Origin: Duganella levis
GTDB taxonomy: Bacteria > Pseudomonadota > Gammaproteobacteria > Burkholderiales > Burkholderiaceae_D
Length of the DNA: 64,000 nucleotides
Direction: 5' to 3'
Assembly (NCBI RefSeq): GCF_009857605.1
Contig: NZ_WWCT01000001.1
Coordinates: forward strand, 558,001-622,000
Within the stretch, counting starts at the first letter, position 1; every line of letters begins with the position of its first letter. The notes beneath the pieces were generated by a model. It was not told the DNA's origin. It searched no databases and worked only from the letters and a program-made list of their open reading frames with translations. The translations under genes were made by a program, and so were the position numbers. Below are positions 1 to 9,178 of this stretch, piece after piece.

Positions 1-218
1 CGGCCAACTTTATCGTTCAGCACTTCGGTCTCGATCTGATAACCGTATTGTGCTGCGACCATTTTCAGAGGAACTTTACCCGGACGGAAGCCTGGTGCCT
101 TAGCCGTTTTGGCTTGCACTTTCAGGCGCTTCTCAACTTCAGCGCGGACTTCGGTCAGCGGGAAGGAGATCGTGATACGACGTTCGAGTTTGCCCAAGGT
201 TTCGACTGCAGTTGCCAT
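1..218 (-). CDS. tig: Trigger factor, N-terminal part (runs off the window)
   Basis: Ribosome-associated folding chaperone with peptidyl-prolyl isomerase activity. Only the first 72 codons are present; the rest lies beyond position 1. The reverse-strand translation opens [20 protein letters not shown], followed by a [12 protein letters not shown] stretch, which matches the ribosome-binding signature (GFRxGKVP) of trigger factor. The ATG is at 216-218. A tRNA-Leu gene lies just upstream on the same strand. Recognition is by eye but the signature is specific. Confidence 0.93.
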   Translation of the reverse strand, partial: MATAVETLGKLERRITISFPLTEVRAEVEKRLKVQAKTAKAPGFRPGKVPLKMVAAQYGYQIETEVLNDKVG

Positions 219-250
219 GTAAAAATCGTCCAAAAAATAAAAAGTACAGT

Positions 251-337
251 TGGTGCGAGGAGGGGGACTCGAACCCCCACACCATTGCTGGCGTCAGGAC
301 CTAAACCTGGTGCGTCTACCAATTTCGCCATCCTCGC
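251..337 (-). tRNA. tRNA-Leu, anticodon UAG
   Basis: Reverse-strand gene starting GCGAGGA and ending TCCTCGC-A-CCA, so the seven-base acceptor stem pairs fully and the CCA tail is encoded (251-253). The anticodon arm is CAGG-TTTAGGT-CCTG, giving anticodon TAG (UAG). The T-arm GGGGG-TTCGAGT-CCCCC is perfect. The 87-base length and long variable arm are those of a class II leucine tRNA. Confidence 0.97.
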
Positions 338-359
338 GGCATGTTTGCACAAAAGCAAA

Positions 360-388
360 GGGCGACCCGTAAGTGAAAACGGTCGCCC
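360..388 (-). terminator. Hairpin between the efflux operon and tRNA-Leu
   Basis: Eight-base perfect stem GGGCGACC / GGTCGCCC with a 13-base loop, followed in the reverse direction by TTTGCTTTT, an imperfect T-tract. A second small stem CCTGC/GCAGG lies at 393-410. This is a plausible intrinsic terminator for the RND genes, but it could also be a processing structure in the leader of the tRNA transcript. Confidence 0.5.
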
Positions 389-497
389 TATTCCTGCTCT
401 TTGATGCAGGAGCTTTCAACTTCAACGCGATATTCTAACGGGTTTTTCGCGGAATGGTGACGATTTTTAGTATGTCGCCAACATTCCGCTCAAATTT

Positions 498-3400
498 CTA
501 ATTATTTGCCTGTTTTAGAGGCTTTTTAACTCTAAACCAGGCCGCATACAGCGCTGGAAGGAACAATAAAGTCAGCGCCGTCGCCAAAATAAGCCCGCCC
601 ATAATCGCCACCGCCATCGGTCCCCAGAATACGGAACGCGATAAAGGGATCATCGCCAGCGCCGCCGCAGCGGCCGTCAGGATAATCGGACGGCAGCGGC
701 GCACCGCCGATTCCACGATCGCGGTCCAAGGATCGTGGCCGGCCTTGATGTCCTGCTCGATCTGGTCGACCAGGATCACGGAGTTGCGGATGATCATGCC
801 GAACAGCGCGATGATGCCCAGGTTGGCCACGAAGCCCAGCGGACGTCCCAGCAACAGCAGCGCCATCGCCGCCCCCGCCACGCCCAGCGGGCCGGTCAGG
901 AAAACCAGCAGCGCCCGCGAGAAGCTATGCAGTTGCAACATCAGCAGCGTGAAGATCAGGAAGATCGCCAGCGGCAGGTTGGCCGCAATCGAGGCCTCCG
1001 CTGCGCCGCTGTCCGAAGCGGCGCCTTTGACGGTGATCGCGTAGCCGGCCGGCAGCGCGTCGCGCAACGCCTTCAGTTGCGGCTCGATTTGGCCGGAAAC
1101 GGTTGGGCCCTGGATATGGTCGCCCACGTCCGACTGCACCGTGATTGCCCAGTCGCGCCCTTCCCGCCATACCACACCCGGTTCCCACACGAAGTGCGCA
1201 CGCGCCAGCTGGCTGATCGGCACAGACTTGCCGCTGGCAGTCGGGATATTGGTGTCGTTCAGCACCGAAATCGTCGAACGCTCATCGAGCGGCTGGCGGA
1301 TCTGGATATCGATCAGCTGGATGCCTTCGCGGAACTGGCCGATCTTGGTGCCGGACAGGATGGTGTTAGCCGCGCGCATCACGGTTTGCGAGGTCACGCC
1401 CAGCGCCCGCATCTTGTCCTGATCCAGGTCCAGCCGCAGCACCTTGATCGATTCATTCCAGTTGTCATTGACGCCGATCGTATTCGGATTGGCGCGCATG
1501 ATGTCCTTGACCTGGTCGGCAATCGCCCGCACCTTGGCCACTTCGGTGCCCGTGACGCGGAACTGCACCGGATACGGCACCGGCGGCCCGTTCGGCAGCA
1601 GCTTGACTCGGCCGCGCACTTCCGGGAAATCATGCTTGAAGACGTCGACGATCTTGTCGCGCAAAGCAGCGCGCGCCTTCAGGTCTTTCGGCAGCACCAC
1701 GATCTGCGACACGTTGGTCTGCGGGAAAATCTGGTCCAGCGGCAGGTAGAAACGCGGCGAACCGGTGCCGACGTAGCTGGTCACGCTGACCACCCCATCC
1801 TGCTTGCGGATGAAGGCTTCGAACTTCTTCACCTGCGCCTCATTGGCGGCGAAGGTCGTGCCTTCCGGCGTCCACAGTTCCACCATCAATTCAGGACGGC
1901 TGGAATCCGGGAAGAATTGCTTCTCGATGAACTTGAAGCCGTACACGCCCAGCGCAAACACGGCCAAGGTTGCGGCGATGGTGATCCAGCGGTACTCCAC
2001 GCACCAGTTGACCAGCGCGCGGAACTTGCGGAAACCTGGCGTATCGAACAACTCGTGCTCGCCGCCACCTTCGGCGTGTGGCTTGACCTTCAACAGCACA
2101 TAGCCGAGGTAAGGCGTGAAAGTCACCGCCACCACCCACGAAATCACCAGCGCCAGCGCGTTGACCGAGAACAGCGAGAAGGTGTACTCACCGGCCGCCG
2201 ATTTGGCCAGGCCGATCGGCAGGAATCCCGCTACTGTGATCAAGGTGCCGGTCAGCATCGGGATCGCAGTGGACTTGTAGGCGAAGGTAGCGGCGTCGAA
2301 GCGCGACATGCCCTCTTCCATCTTGCGCACCATCATTTCGACCGCGATAATGGCGTCGTCCACCAGCAGGCCCAAGGCGATGATCAGCGCACCCAGCGAA
2401 ATCTTGTGCAGGTCGATGTCCAGCACGCGCATGAACAGGAAGGTGACCGACAGCACCAGCGGAATACTCAGCGCCACCACCAGACCGGGACGTACGTCCA
2501 GCCGCAGCTTCGGCTTGCTGTGCAGACCCAGCGCGACAAAGCTGACACCCAGCACAATCAGCACCGCCTCAATCAGCGTGTGGACGAACTCGCCCACCGA
2601 GGCTTTGACCGCTTCCGGCTGGTCCGACACGCGCTCCAGCTCGATGCCGACCGGCAGCTTGGCCTTCAGCATGCGCACGGTTTTCTCCATGTGCTTGCCC
2701 AGCTCGATGATGTTGCCGCCCTTCTCCATCGACACGCCCAGACCGATCACTTCCTTGCCATTGAAGCGCATCTTGTTGCCCGGCGGGTCCTGGTATTCGC
2801 GCTTGATGGTGGCAAAGTCGCCCAGGCGGAAAGTGGTGCCGTTGGCGCGCAGTTCCAGCTCTTCCAGATCTTTAACGGTCTTCAGCGCGCCGGTCACGCG
2901 GACTTGCAGGTTATCGGTCGGCGTCACCAGCACGCCGGTGGCTTCCACCGAATTCTGCGTGGCGATCTGGTTGGCGATGGTCTCGATCGGAATGCCCAGC
3001 TGCGCAAACTTCTGGTGCGAGAACTCGATGTTGATCTTCTCATCCTGCACGCCGAACAATTCCACTTTGGACACCAGCGGAACACCCAGCATCTGCTGGC
3101 GCACGAAATCCGCGTAATCCTTCATTTCGGCATAGGTAAAGCCGTCGCCGGACAGCGCGAAGATCGAGCCGTAGGTATCGCCGAATTCATCGTTGAAGAA
3201 CGGTCCCTGCACGCCGGAAGGCAGCGTCAACTGGATATCGCTGATCTTCTTGCGCACCTGGTACCAGGCATCGGCCACACTCTTGGGCGGCGTCGATTCG
3301 CGCAGCTTGAGGATGATGGTGGTCTCGCCCGGCTTGGAATAGCTGGAAATCTCGTCGATGCCCGGCGTTTCCTGCAGCTTTTTCTCCAGCTTGTCGGTGA

Positions 3401-3599
3401 CCTGCTCGGCCATCTGCAAGGCGGTCGCGCCCGGCCAGTTGGCGCGCACCACCATCGCGCGGAAGGTGAACGGCGGATCTTCATCCTGGCCGAGGTTGCT
3501 GTAGCTGAGGAAGCCGCCGATCAGCAACACCGCGATCAGGTAACGCGTCAGCGGGATGTGCTCCAGCGCCCAGCGTGAGAGGTTGAATCCTTCCTTCAT
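498..3599 (-). CDS. RND efflux transporter, inner-membrane permease
   Basis: Proton-driven inner-membrane pump of the AcrB/HAE-1 type, 1033 residues, a normal family length. It opens with a cytoplasmic stretch and TM1 (LIAVLLIGGFLSYSNLGQDE). The TM4 proton-relay pair DD is near residues 413-415 (GLLVDDAIIAVEMM). In TM10, where AcrB has Lys940, this protein has Arg in IIRNSVILVDQIE, near residue 938. Large periplasmic porter loops lie between. The start codon overlaps the stop of the adaptor gene by four bases (ATGA), so the two are translationally coupled. No outer-membrane channel or regulator gene is adjacent, so a TolC-type channel must come from elsewhere. Substrate cannot be assigned. 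Confidence 0.93.
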   Translation of the reverse strand: MKEGFNLSRWALEHIPLTRYLIAVLLIGGFLSYSNLGQDEDPPFTFRAMVVRANWPGATALQMAEQVTDKLEKKLQETPGIDEISSYSKPGETTIILKLRESTPPKSVADAWYQVRKKISDIQLTLPSGVQGPFFNDEFGDTYGSIFALSGDGFTYAEMKDYADFVRQQMLGVPLVSKVELFGVQDEKINIEFSHQKFAQLGIPIETIANQIATQNSVEATGVLVTPTDNLQVRVTGALKTVKDLEELELRANGTTFRLGDFATIKREYQDPPGNKMRFNGKEVIGLGVSMEKGGNIIELGKHMEKTVRMLKAKLPVGIELERVSDQPEAVKASVGEFVHTLIEAVLIVLGVSFVALGLHSKPKLRLDVRPGLVVALSIPLVLSVTFLFMRVLDIDLHKISLGALIIALGLLVDDAIIAVEMMVRKMEEGMSRFDAATFAYKSTAIPMLTGTLITVAGFLPIGLAKSAAGEYTFSLFSVNALALVISWVVAVTFTPYLGYVLLKVKPHAEGGGEHELFDTPGFRKFRALVNWCVEYRWITIAATLAVFALGVYGFKFIEKQFFPDSSRPELMVELWTPEGTTFAANEAQVKKFEAFIRKQDGVVSVTSYVGTGSPRFYLPLDQIFPQTNVSQIVVLPKDLKARAALRDKIVDVFKHDFPEVRGRVKLLPNGPPVPYPVQFRVTGTEVAKVRAIADQVKDIMRANPNTIGVNDNWNESIKVLRLDLDQDKMRALGVTSQTVMRAANTILSGTKIGQFREGIQLIDIQIRQPLDERSTISVLNDTNIPTASGKSVPISQLARAHFVWEPGVVWREGRDWAITVQSDVGDHIQGPTVSGQIEPQLKALRDALPAGYAITVKGAASDSGAAEASIAANLPLAIFLIFTLLMLQLHSFSRALLVFLTGPLGVAGAAMALLLLGRPLGFVANLGIIALFGMIIRNSVILVDQIEQDIKAGHDPWTAIVESAVRRCRPIILTAAAAALAMIPLSRSVFWGPMAVAIMGGLILATALTLLFLPALYAAWFRVKKPLKQANN

Positions 3600-4684
3600 T
3601 TGGCCGCCTTTGGCAGGTCATTGCCGAGGATGGTCACTTTCTGGCCCGGCTTGAGCAGGTTGACGCCGGCCGTCACCACCGTCTGACCTGGCTTGACGCC
3701 GCTGGCCAGCACGATATCGTTGCCGGCCACGCCGCCGATGGTCACCGGCACCAGCTTGACGGCGCCCTGCTCCACCAGCCACACCGAGGTAGCGGATTTC
3801 TCATAGAACAGTGCCGTCAGCGGCACCTTGATTTGTGGCGTTGGCGTCTTGGAGGCGAACTGCACCACGGCCGTCATGCCCAGCTTGGCCTCGGCCAGCG
3901 AATCGGGAATCGATACCTTGACGGTGTAGGTACGGGTGGATGGATCGGCCACCGGCGAAATTTCGCGGATCTTGCCGGGCACGGTGTTTTTCGGGTCAGC
4001 CCACAGGCGTACCTGCACGTCCGGAATACGGCGCAGCACGTCGACCTTATCTTCTGGCAGACCGATGACGATTTCCTTCTCGCCCGATTTGGCCACGCGC
4101 ACTACCGGCGTGCCGGCCGCCACCACCTGGCCGATTTCAGCGTCAACTTCGGTCACCACGCCGTCGACATCGGACAGCAGCGCTGCATAGGCCGCCTGGT
4201 TGGACTGGCCGCGATACGCCGCCTGCGACGCGTCCACATTGGCCTGCGCCGCCTTGAAGGTCGAGTCTTTTCCATCCAGCACGGACTGGCTGACGAAACT
4301 CTTACTGACCAGTTCCTGGTAGCGCTTGAGATCGGCCTTGGCCAGGTCACGGTTGGTTTCAGCGGCGCGCAGATTGGCCAGCGCCTGGGCTTGCGACAAC
4401 TGCAAGTCCTGTGGATCGAGCTGCATCAGCACCTGGCCTTTTTTCACCAGCGTGCCGACATCCACCTTGCGGTTGACGATCTTGCCGCCGACGCGGAAGC
4501 CGAGGCGCGACTCCACCCGCGCCCGCACTTCGCCGGAAAACTCGGCATTCACGTCAATGTCGCTGCTGGCGAGCAGCATGGCGCGCACCGGGCGCATGTC
4601 TTCGGTTTTCTCCTCGTGCTTTGAGCAGGCCCCAAGCAGCACCAGCGCCGAGGTGGCGACCAGCATATTCTTCAAAGTGAACAC
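3596..4684 (-). CDS. RND efflux periplasmic adaptor (membrane fusion lipoprotein)
   Basis: HlyD/AcrA-type adaptor, 362 residues, linking the downstream RND pump to an outer-membrane channel. A lipobox LVLLGAC gives a lipidated cysteine near residue 20, so it is anchored in the inner membrane. The lipoyl half-motif is seen as LGFRVGGKIVNRKVDVGTLV near residues 60-80. An alpha-hairpin (AQALANLRAAETNRDLAKAD) and beta-barrel region follow. The start is a GTG at 4682-4684, chosen because AAAAGGAAG sits at good spacing before it; the internal ATG of MLVATS is an alternative. It is first gene of a two-gene operon. Confidence 0.92.
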   Translation of the reverse strand: MFTLKNMLVATSALVLLGACSKHEEKTEDMRPVRAMLLASSDIDVNAEFSGEVRARVESRLGFRVGGKIVNRKVDVGTLVKKGQVLMQLDPQDLQLSQAQALANLRAAETNRDLAKADLKRYQELVSKSFVSQSVLDGKDSTFKAAQANVDASQAAYRGQSNQAAYAALLSDVDGVVTEVDAEIGQVVAAGTPVVRVAKSGEKEIVIGLPEDKVDVLRRIPDVQVRLWADPKNTVPGKIREISPVADPSTRTYTVKVSIPDSLAEAKLGMTAVVQFASKTPTPQIKVPLTALFYEKSATSVWLVEQGAVKLVPVTIGGVAGNDIVLASGVKPGQTVVTAGVNLLKPGQKVTILGNDLPKAAK

Positions 4685-4721
4685 AGCGGCTTCCTTTTAA
4701 TGACTATCAAGTTATTTATAA

Positions 4722-4749
4722 ATTATAAGCCGAATAACTTCGTTTGCAA
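4722..4749 (-). promoter_or_regulatory. Possible promoter of the efflux operon
   Basis: On the reverse strand TTGCAA (4744-4749) is followed after 16 bases by a perfect TATAAT (4722-4727), about 38 bases before the GTG start of the adaptor gene. The -35 is only 4/6. The surrounding sequence is A+T-rich with a TTATAA-A-TTATAA repeat. Confidence 0.4.
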
Positions 4750-4851
4750 ATGACCGAAGCGTCATTAATTTTGACCTTGCTCTTATTTCATGATGGCACT
4801 ACCATTACGCGCTGGAAACCATACCCCGGCAACTGCCGCTCGCTCCGCTCT

Positions 4852-5694
4852 ATGCCGGTTGATCACTACGAAAACTTCCCTGTCGCCTCGATTTTGTTGC
4901 CCAAGCGCTTGCGCCCGGCGGTTGAAGCCATCTATGCCTTCGCCCGTAGCGCCGACGATCTGGCCGACGAAGGCGACGCGGCGCCCGAAGAACGGCTGGC
5001 AGCGCTGACCGCCTACGAAGACGCGCTGGCCCGCATCGAGCAAGGCAGCACCGACCATCAACCGATGTTCGAGCGTCTGGCGCAGGTGGTGCGGGAATTC
5101 GAGCTGCCGCTCAAGCCGATGTACGATTTGCTGTCGGCCTTCAAGCAAGATGTATTGGTATCGCGCTATCAGACCTATGACGCGCTGCTGGATTACTGCG
5201 CCCGCTCGGCAAATCCCGTCGGCCTGCTGATGCTGCACCTGTACGGCGCGGCGGACGAGGAAAATGTGCGGGATTCGGATGCGATCTGCACCGCCTTACA
5301 GCTGATCAATTTCTTGCAGGATGTGGCGATTGATCTGCACAAGGAGCGCATCTATATTCCGCTGGAAGATTTGAATCGCCATGCGATTTCGCCGGCGGCG
5401 CTGGATCATATCAGTGCGCGTCCGCGCTGGCGCTCGCTGATGCGCTTTGAAGTGCACCGCGCGCGCGCACTGCTGCTGAGCGGCGCGCCGCTGGCCTTGC
5501 GCCTGCCAGGCCGCATCGGCTTCGAATTGCGCATGGTCGTGCAAGGCGGCCTGCGCATTCTGGACGCGATCGAGGCGGCCGAGTATGACGTGTTCCTGCA
5601 CCGTCCCAAGCTGAGCAAGCGTGACTGGATGGGCATTTTGTGGGCCTCGCTGCGCATGAAGAAACGCCTGAAAGCCGTGCTCCGCACCGCTTGA
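4852..5694 (+). CDS. hpnC: Squalene synthase-like HpnC (hydroxysqualene synthase)
   Basis: Trans-isoprenyl diphosphate synthase of the squalene/phytoene family, 280 residues. In the HpnCDE route HpnC converts presqualene diphosphate to hydroxysqualene. The two Asp-rich metal-binding motifs are SADDLADEGD near residue 30 and LQDVAIDLHKERIYIP near residue 150. The family N-terminus VDHYENFPVASILLPKRLRP supports the ATG at 4852 rather than an in-frame ATG 108 bases upstream; the ribosome-binding site is not obvious. It is separated from hpnD-hpnE by two unrelated genes. Confidence 0.93.
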   Translation: MPVDHYENFPVASILLPKRLRPAVEAIYAFARSADDLADEGDAAPEERLAALTAYEDALARIEQGSTDHQPMFERLAQVVREFELPLKPMYDLLSAFKQDVLVSRYQTYDALLDYCARSANPVGLLMLHLYGAADEENVRDSDAICTALQLINFLQDVAIDLHKERIYIPLEDLNRHAISPAALDHISARPRWRSLMRFEVHRARALLLSGAPLALRLPGRIGFELRMVVQGGLRILDAIEAAEYDVFLHRPKLSKRDWMGILWASLRMKKRLKAVLRTA

Positions 5695-5704
5695 CACCCC
5701 TCAA

Positions 5705-5732
5705 TTGACGCCGCTGGCGAGACGCCTATACT
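5705..5732 (+). promoter_or_regulatory. Sigma-70 type promoter
   Basis: TTGACG (5705-5710), a 16-base spacer and TATACT (5727-5732) lie just upstream of the ATG at 5759. Both hexamers are 5/6 to consensus. It gives the small coiled-coil gene its own promoter right after hpnC. Confidence 0.6.
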
Positions 5733-5758
5733 GGGTAGCCAGTAGCCGGAGCACAGCC

Positions 5759-6262
5759 ATGGCGGACATGACCCGAGAAGAAGTTGACGCGAAGATCCTC
5801 GCCAACGAGGCGCGTAGCGACGCGCAGGTAGCTGCCATTCTCGCCAAGATCGACGCTATCATCGCCAGGATGGACGCCTTTGAACGGGAAATGCGCGAGA
5901 CCACACGCGACATTGTCGCCGAGATGAGAACCCTGAAGAGAACCATGGTCATCACCATCATCAGTGCCGGTCTGGCGGTAGTCTTCGGCGTCGCCGGTTT
6001 CAATGCTGCCCTGCTAAACAATATGAGTGCCATGTACGACTCCGGCACGGCAAGTGGCGAATGGCGCAGCAAAATGGAACATCGGATGACAGGAATGGAA
6101 CAACAGATGGCCGACAACCGCGCCGAAACGCGGCAGCAGGCGGCTGAAACACGTCAAATTCTGGATAAAATCAACCAGCGGCTAGACGCGATCGAAGCGC
6201 ATCAGCGGGTGGAAGCGGAACGCGGCAGCGTCAAACGGGAGCGAGAGTCCGGGCGGAACTGA
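5759..6262 (+). CDS. Coiled-coil protein with one membrane anchor
   Basis: Protein of 167 residues, function unknown. Residues 1-60 are a heptad-rich coiled coil (VDAKILANEARSDAQVAAIL). One hydrophobic segment follows near residues 62-85 (TMVITIISAGLAVVFGVAGF). A charged, Gln-rich second coiled coil runs to the C-terminus. The layout resembles a widespread family of proteobacterial membrane-anchored coiled-coil proteins of unknown role. Start chosen at MADMTREE, which has CCGGAG upstream and a promoter at 5705-5732. Its last 32 bases overlap the convergent lipoprotein gene. Confidence 0.7.
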   Translation: MADMTREEVDAKILANEARSDAQVAAILAKIDAIIARMDAFEREMRETTRDIVAEMRTLKRTMVITIISAGLAVVFGVAGFNAALLNNMSAMYDSGTASGEWRSKMEHRMTGMEQQMADNRAETRQQAAETRQILDKINQRLDAIEAHQRVEAERGSVKRERESGRN

Positions 6263-6641
6263 GTTTCTGGTCGTTGCGGTCGCGCAATGACGGCACGGCG
6301 GAAGATGGCGGCGCCGACACCTTGGGCGTCGCCACCGGCACCGATGGCTTGGACTGTTTCAACACCAGCTCGCGCACCGACGCTGCTTCCGACACCGACA
6401 ACGCCGTCTGGCAATTCACGCCCTCGTTGGAAATCTGCCATTCCTGGTAATCCCCCACGCTCAGCGTACGCAACTTGTGCTCATCCAGCAACTTGCAGCG
6501 GCCCGCCACTTCGCGCGCCTCCGCCAGATTCTGCATGTAATAAGTGGCCGTTTTCATGGGTGCCGTATCGTCCGCAGACGAGCCCTGGCACCCAGCAAGG
6601 GCTGGAATGACGAACAAGGCTGCAACAATCTGGTGATTCAT
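6231..6641 (-). CDS. Small lipoprotein, possibly EexN-like
   Basis: Protein of 136 residues with a lipoprotein signal peptide (lipobox ALAGC, Cys near residue 18). The stretch TATYYMQNLAEAREVAGRC, ending with a conserved-looking Cys, and NCQTA further on resemble the EexN/entry-exclusion lipoprotein pattern (YYxxNxxEAxxxxxxC ... NCxxA). That resemblance is by eye and is weak evidence for function; there is no conjugation locus here. A Ser/Pro-rich C-terminal tail follows. It converges on, and overlaps by 32 bases, the coiled-coil gene. Confidence 0.7.
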   Translation of the reverse strand: MNHQIVAALFVIPALAGCQGSSADDTAPMKTATYYMQNLAEAREVAGRCKLLDEHKLRTLSVGDYQEWQISNEGVNCQTALSVSEAASVRELVLKQSKPSVPVATPKVSAPPSSAVPSLRDRNDQKLSSARTLAPV

Positions 6642-6760
6642 ACGTTAGCGACTCCGACAAAGGTAACATATTGTATCCGCAAAACGCCTTAAGTTGCAGA
6701 CCACGCTGTTGCCCCTTCCTATAGAATAGCGGCTTCGAACAGCTTCTTGCTTTTTTATCC

Positions 6761-7594
6761 ATGTCTCCCGACGACTACTGCCAGCAAAAGACCGCCCAAA
6801 GCGGCTCCAGTTTTTACTACAGCTTCCTGTTCCTGCCGCCGGAGCGTCGCCGCGCCATTACCGCCTTGTACGCGTTCTGCCGCGAAGTCGACGATACGGT
6901 GGATGAATGCACCGACGAATCGATCGCCCGCATCAAGCTGGCCTGGTGGCGCAAGGAAATCGGCGACATGTACGCCGGCACCCAGTCGCACCCGGTGACG
7001 CAGGCGCTGGCGCCGCACTTGCAACCGTACGACCTGAAGCAAGAGCACTTCCAGGCCATCATCGACGGCATGGAGATGGACCTGAACCAGACCCGCTACC
7101 TCGATTACCCGGCGCTCAACAAATACTGCTGGCACGTGGCCAGCGTGGTCGGCATCCTGTCGGCCAGCATCTTCGGCGTGACCAATCCGCAGACGCTGCA
7201 ATTCGCCGAAAAGCTCGGCCTGGCCTTCCAGCTGACCAACATCATCCGCGACGTCGGCGAAGATGCGCGCAAAGGCCGTATCTACCTGCCGATCAACGAG
7301 CTGCAACAATTCAACGTCACCGCCGCCGACATCATCAACGCCAAGCACAGCGACAAGTTTGAGAAGCTGATGGCGTTCCAGATCGCCCGCGCGCAAACCG
7401 TCTACGACGAAGCCTTTGCGCTGCTGCCGAAGGAAGACCGCCGCGCCCAGCGCCCCGGCCTGATGATGGCCGCCATCTACCGCACCCTGCTGACCGAAGT
7501 GGAAGCCGACGGCTACCACGTGCTGCAACACCGTATCTCGCTGACGCCGCTGCGCAAGCTGTGGCTGGCATGGAAAACGTATATCCGTGGTTGA
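6761..7594 (+). CDS. hpnD: Presqualene diphosphate synthase HpnD
   Basis: Squalene/phytoene synthase family, 277 residues. It condenses two farnesyl diphosphates to presqualene diphosphate. Metal-binding motifs REVDDTVDECTD (near residue 42) and IIRDVGEDARKGRIYLP (near residue 160) are intact. The start MSPDDYCQQK is typical for HpnD. It overlaps hpnE by 8 bases (GTGGTTGA), so the two are coupled. Confidence 0.95.
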   Translation: MSPDDYCQQKTAQSGSSFYYSFLFLPPERRRAITALYAFCREVDDTVDECTDESIARIKLAWWRKEIGDMYAGTQSHPVTQALAPHLQPYDLKQEHFQAIIDGMEMDLNQTRYLDYPALNKYCWHVASVVGILSASIFGVTNPQTLQFAEKLGLAFQLTNIIRDVGEDARKGRIYLPINELQQFNVTAADIINAKHSDKFEKLMAFQIARAQTVYDEAFALLPKEDRRAQRPGLMMAAIYRTLLTEVEADGYHVLQHRISLTPLRKLWLAWKTYIRG

Positions 7595-9038
7595 GCCGGA
7601 CATCGCCGCTATTGCTGGTTCTCCGGCAGACAAGCGCGGCCAGGCCGAGCCGGGCCAGACCGCCCGCTCGGTGGCCGTCATCGGCGCCGGCTGGGCTGGC
7701 TGCGCGGCGGCCATCGAACTGGCCCAGGCCGGCTACAAGGTCACCCTGCTGGAAGCGGCCCGCACACTGGGCGGCCGCGCCCGCCGCGTCGACACCGACC
7801 GCGCCCACCTCGACAACGGCCAGCACATCTTGTTGGGCGCCTACAGCGAAACCTTGCGACTGATGAAGCTGGCCGGCGTCGAGCGCGACCAGGCCCTTCT
7901 GACACTGCCGCTGCAAATGCGCTATCCGCCCGGCACCGGCGGCATGGACTTCGCCGCGCCGGCGCTGCCGCTGCCGGCCCCGCTGCACCTGGCCGCCGCG
8001 CTGTTCAAGGCCCAGGGACTGACGCCACAGGACAAACTGAGTCTGGCCCGCTTCTCGACCTCCGCCCGCTGGATGGGGTGGCAACTGAACACCGATTGCA
8101 GCGTCAGCGAACTGCTGGAACGCTTCGACCAGACCCCGCGTCTGACCAAACTGATGTGGCGCCCGCTGTGCCTGGCCGCGCTGAACACGCCGCCGGAACG
8201 CGCCTCGGCACAAATCTTCCTCAACGTGCTGCGCGACAGCCTGGGCGCGCGCCGCCGTGCCTCCGACATGCTGCTGCCGCGCACCGACCTGAGCAAGCTG
8301 TTGCCGGAAGCCGCCGCCGCCTTCATCGGAGCACGCGGCGGCACGGTCCGCAGCGGCGCCAAGGTACAAGGCATCCACTCGATCGAAGGCCGCCTGTGGC
8401 AGCTGGACATCAGCGGCGCCGCCGTCGGCGGCACCTGGAGCACCTATTTCGGCGGCGTGGTGCTGGCCACCGGCGCTGCCCAGGCCGCCGCCCTGCTGCA
8501 CGATATTCCGGAACACGACACCACCGCCCTGTGCGGCCAGCTGACCGCCTTCGAGCCGGAAGCCATCACCACCGTCTACCTGCAATACGACGCCGCCACC
8601 CGGCTGGACCGGCCGTTCTACGCCCTGCTGGACGAGCCGTACAACCACCACTACGGCCAGTTCGTGTTCGACCGCGGCCAGCTGGACGCCAGCCAGGCCG
8701 GCCTGCTGGCGGTGGTCATCAGCGCTTCCGGCCCGGCAGCCGCCCAGCCGCAGGAATTACTGGCGGAAGCGGTGGCGGTACAGCTGGCGGTCGATTTCCA
8801 GCGCCCGGAACTGGGCCGTCCCGACTGGTTCAAGGTGATTACGGAAAAACGCGCCACCTACGCCTGCGCGCCCGGTCTGCGCCGTCCCGGCAACGACAGC
8901 GGCCTGCCCGGCCTGGTACTGGCCGGCGACTACACGGCCACCGCCAATCCCGCCCAAACCTACCCGGCCACGCTGGAAGCGGCGGTCCGCAGCGGTGTCG
9001 CCGCCGCTGCCCTGCTCAAGAGGAGCACCGTCCAGTAG
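7587..9038 (+). CDS. hpnE: Hydroxysqualene dehydroxylase HpnE
   Basis: FAD-dependent oxidoreductase of 483 residues that reduces hydroxysqualene to squalene, the last step of the HpnCDE route. The dinucleotide-binding motif VAVIGAGWAGC is at residues 29-39, followed by TLLEAARTLGGRARR and LDNGQHILLGAY, which is typical of HpnE. The C-terminal FAD loop LVLAGDYTATANPAQTYPAT is present. The GTG start at 7587 lies inside the end of hpnD. There is no shc or hopanoid-tailoring gene in the window, so the fate of squalene is not shown here. Confidence 0.94.
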   Translation: MVEPDIAAIAGSPADKRGQAEPGQTARSVAVIGAGWAGCAAAIELAQAGYKVTLLEAARTLGGRARRVDTDRAHLDNGQHILLGAYSETLRLMKLAGVERDQALLTLPLQMRYPPGTGGMDFAAPALPLPAPLHLAAALFKAQGLTPQDKLSLARFSTSARWMGWQLNTDCSVSELLERFDQTPRLTKLMWRPLCLAALNTPPERASAQIFLNVLRDSLGARRRASDMLLPRTDLSKLLPEAAAAFIGARGGTVRSGAKVQGIHSIEGRLWQLDISGAAVGGTWSTYFGGVVLATGAAQAAALLHDIPEHDTTALCGQLTAFEPEAITTVYLQYDAATRLDRPFYALLDEPYNHHYGQFVFDRGQLDASQAGLLAVVISASGPAAAQPQELLAEAVAVQLAVDFQRPELGRPDWFKVITEKRATYACAPGLRRPGNDSGLPGLVLAGDYTATANPAQTYPATLEAAVRSGVAAAALLKRSTVQ

Positions 9039-9178
9039 CCCTTTTTGGTCGCCTGTGCCGCCGTTTTTGCAGCCTGTCACATGCCGATGGCGCGTAGACG
9101 GGCCTGTGCGTACAGTCGCATCATCGGCAAAAGCCGTATATTGCGATGGACTTAGAGAATTATTGGAAAACTGACATC

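Noticed and set aside
735..3578. A 947-residue open frame on the forward strand opposite the RND gene
   Set aside because: It is antisense to a clear RND permease; composition is Arg/His/Gln-rich as expected for the shadow of a high-G+C gene, with no recognisable domain.
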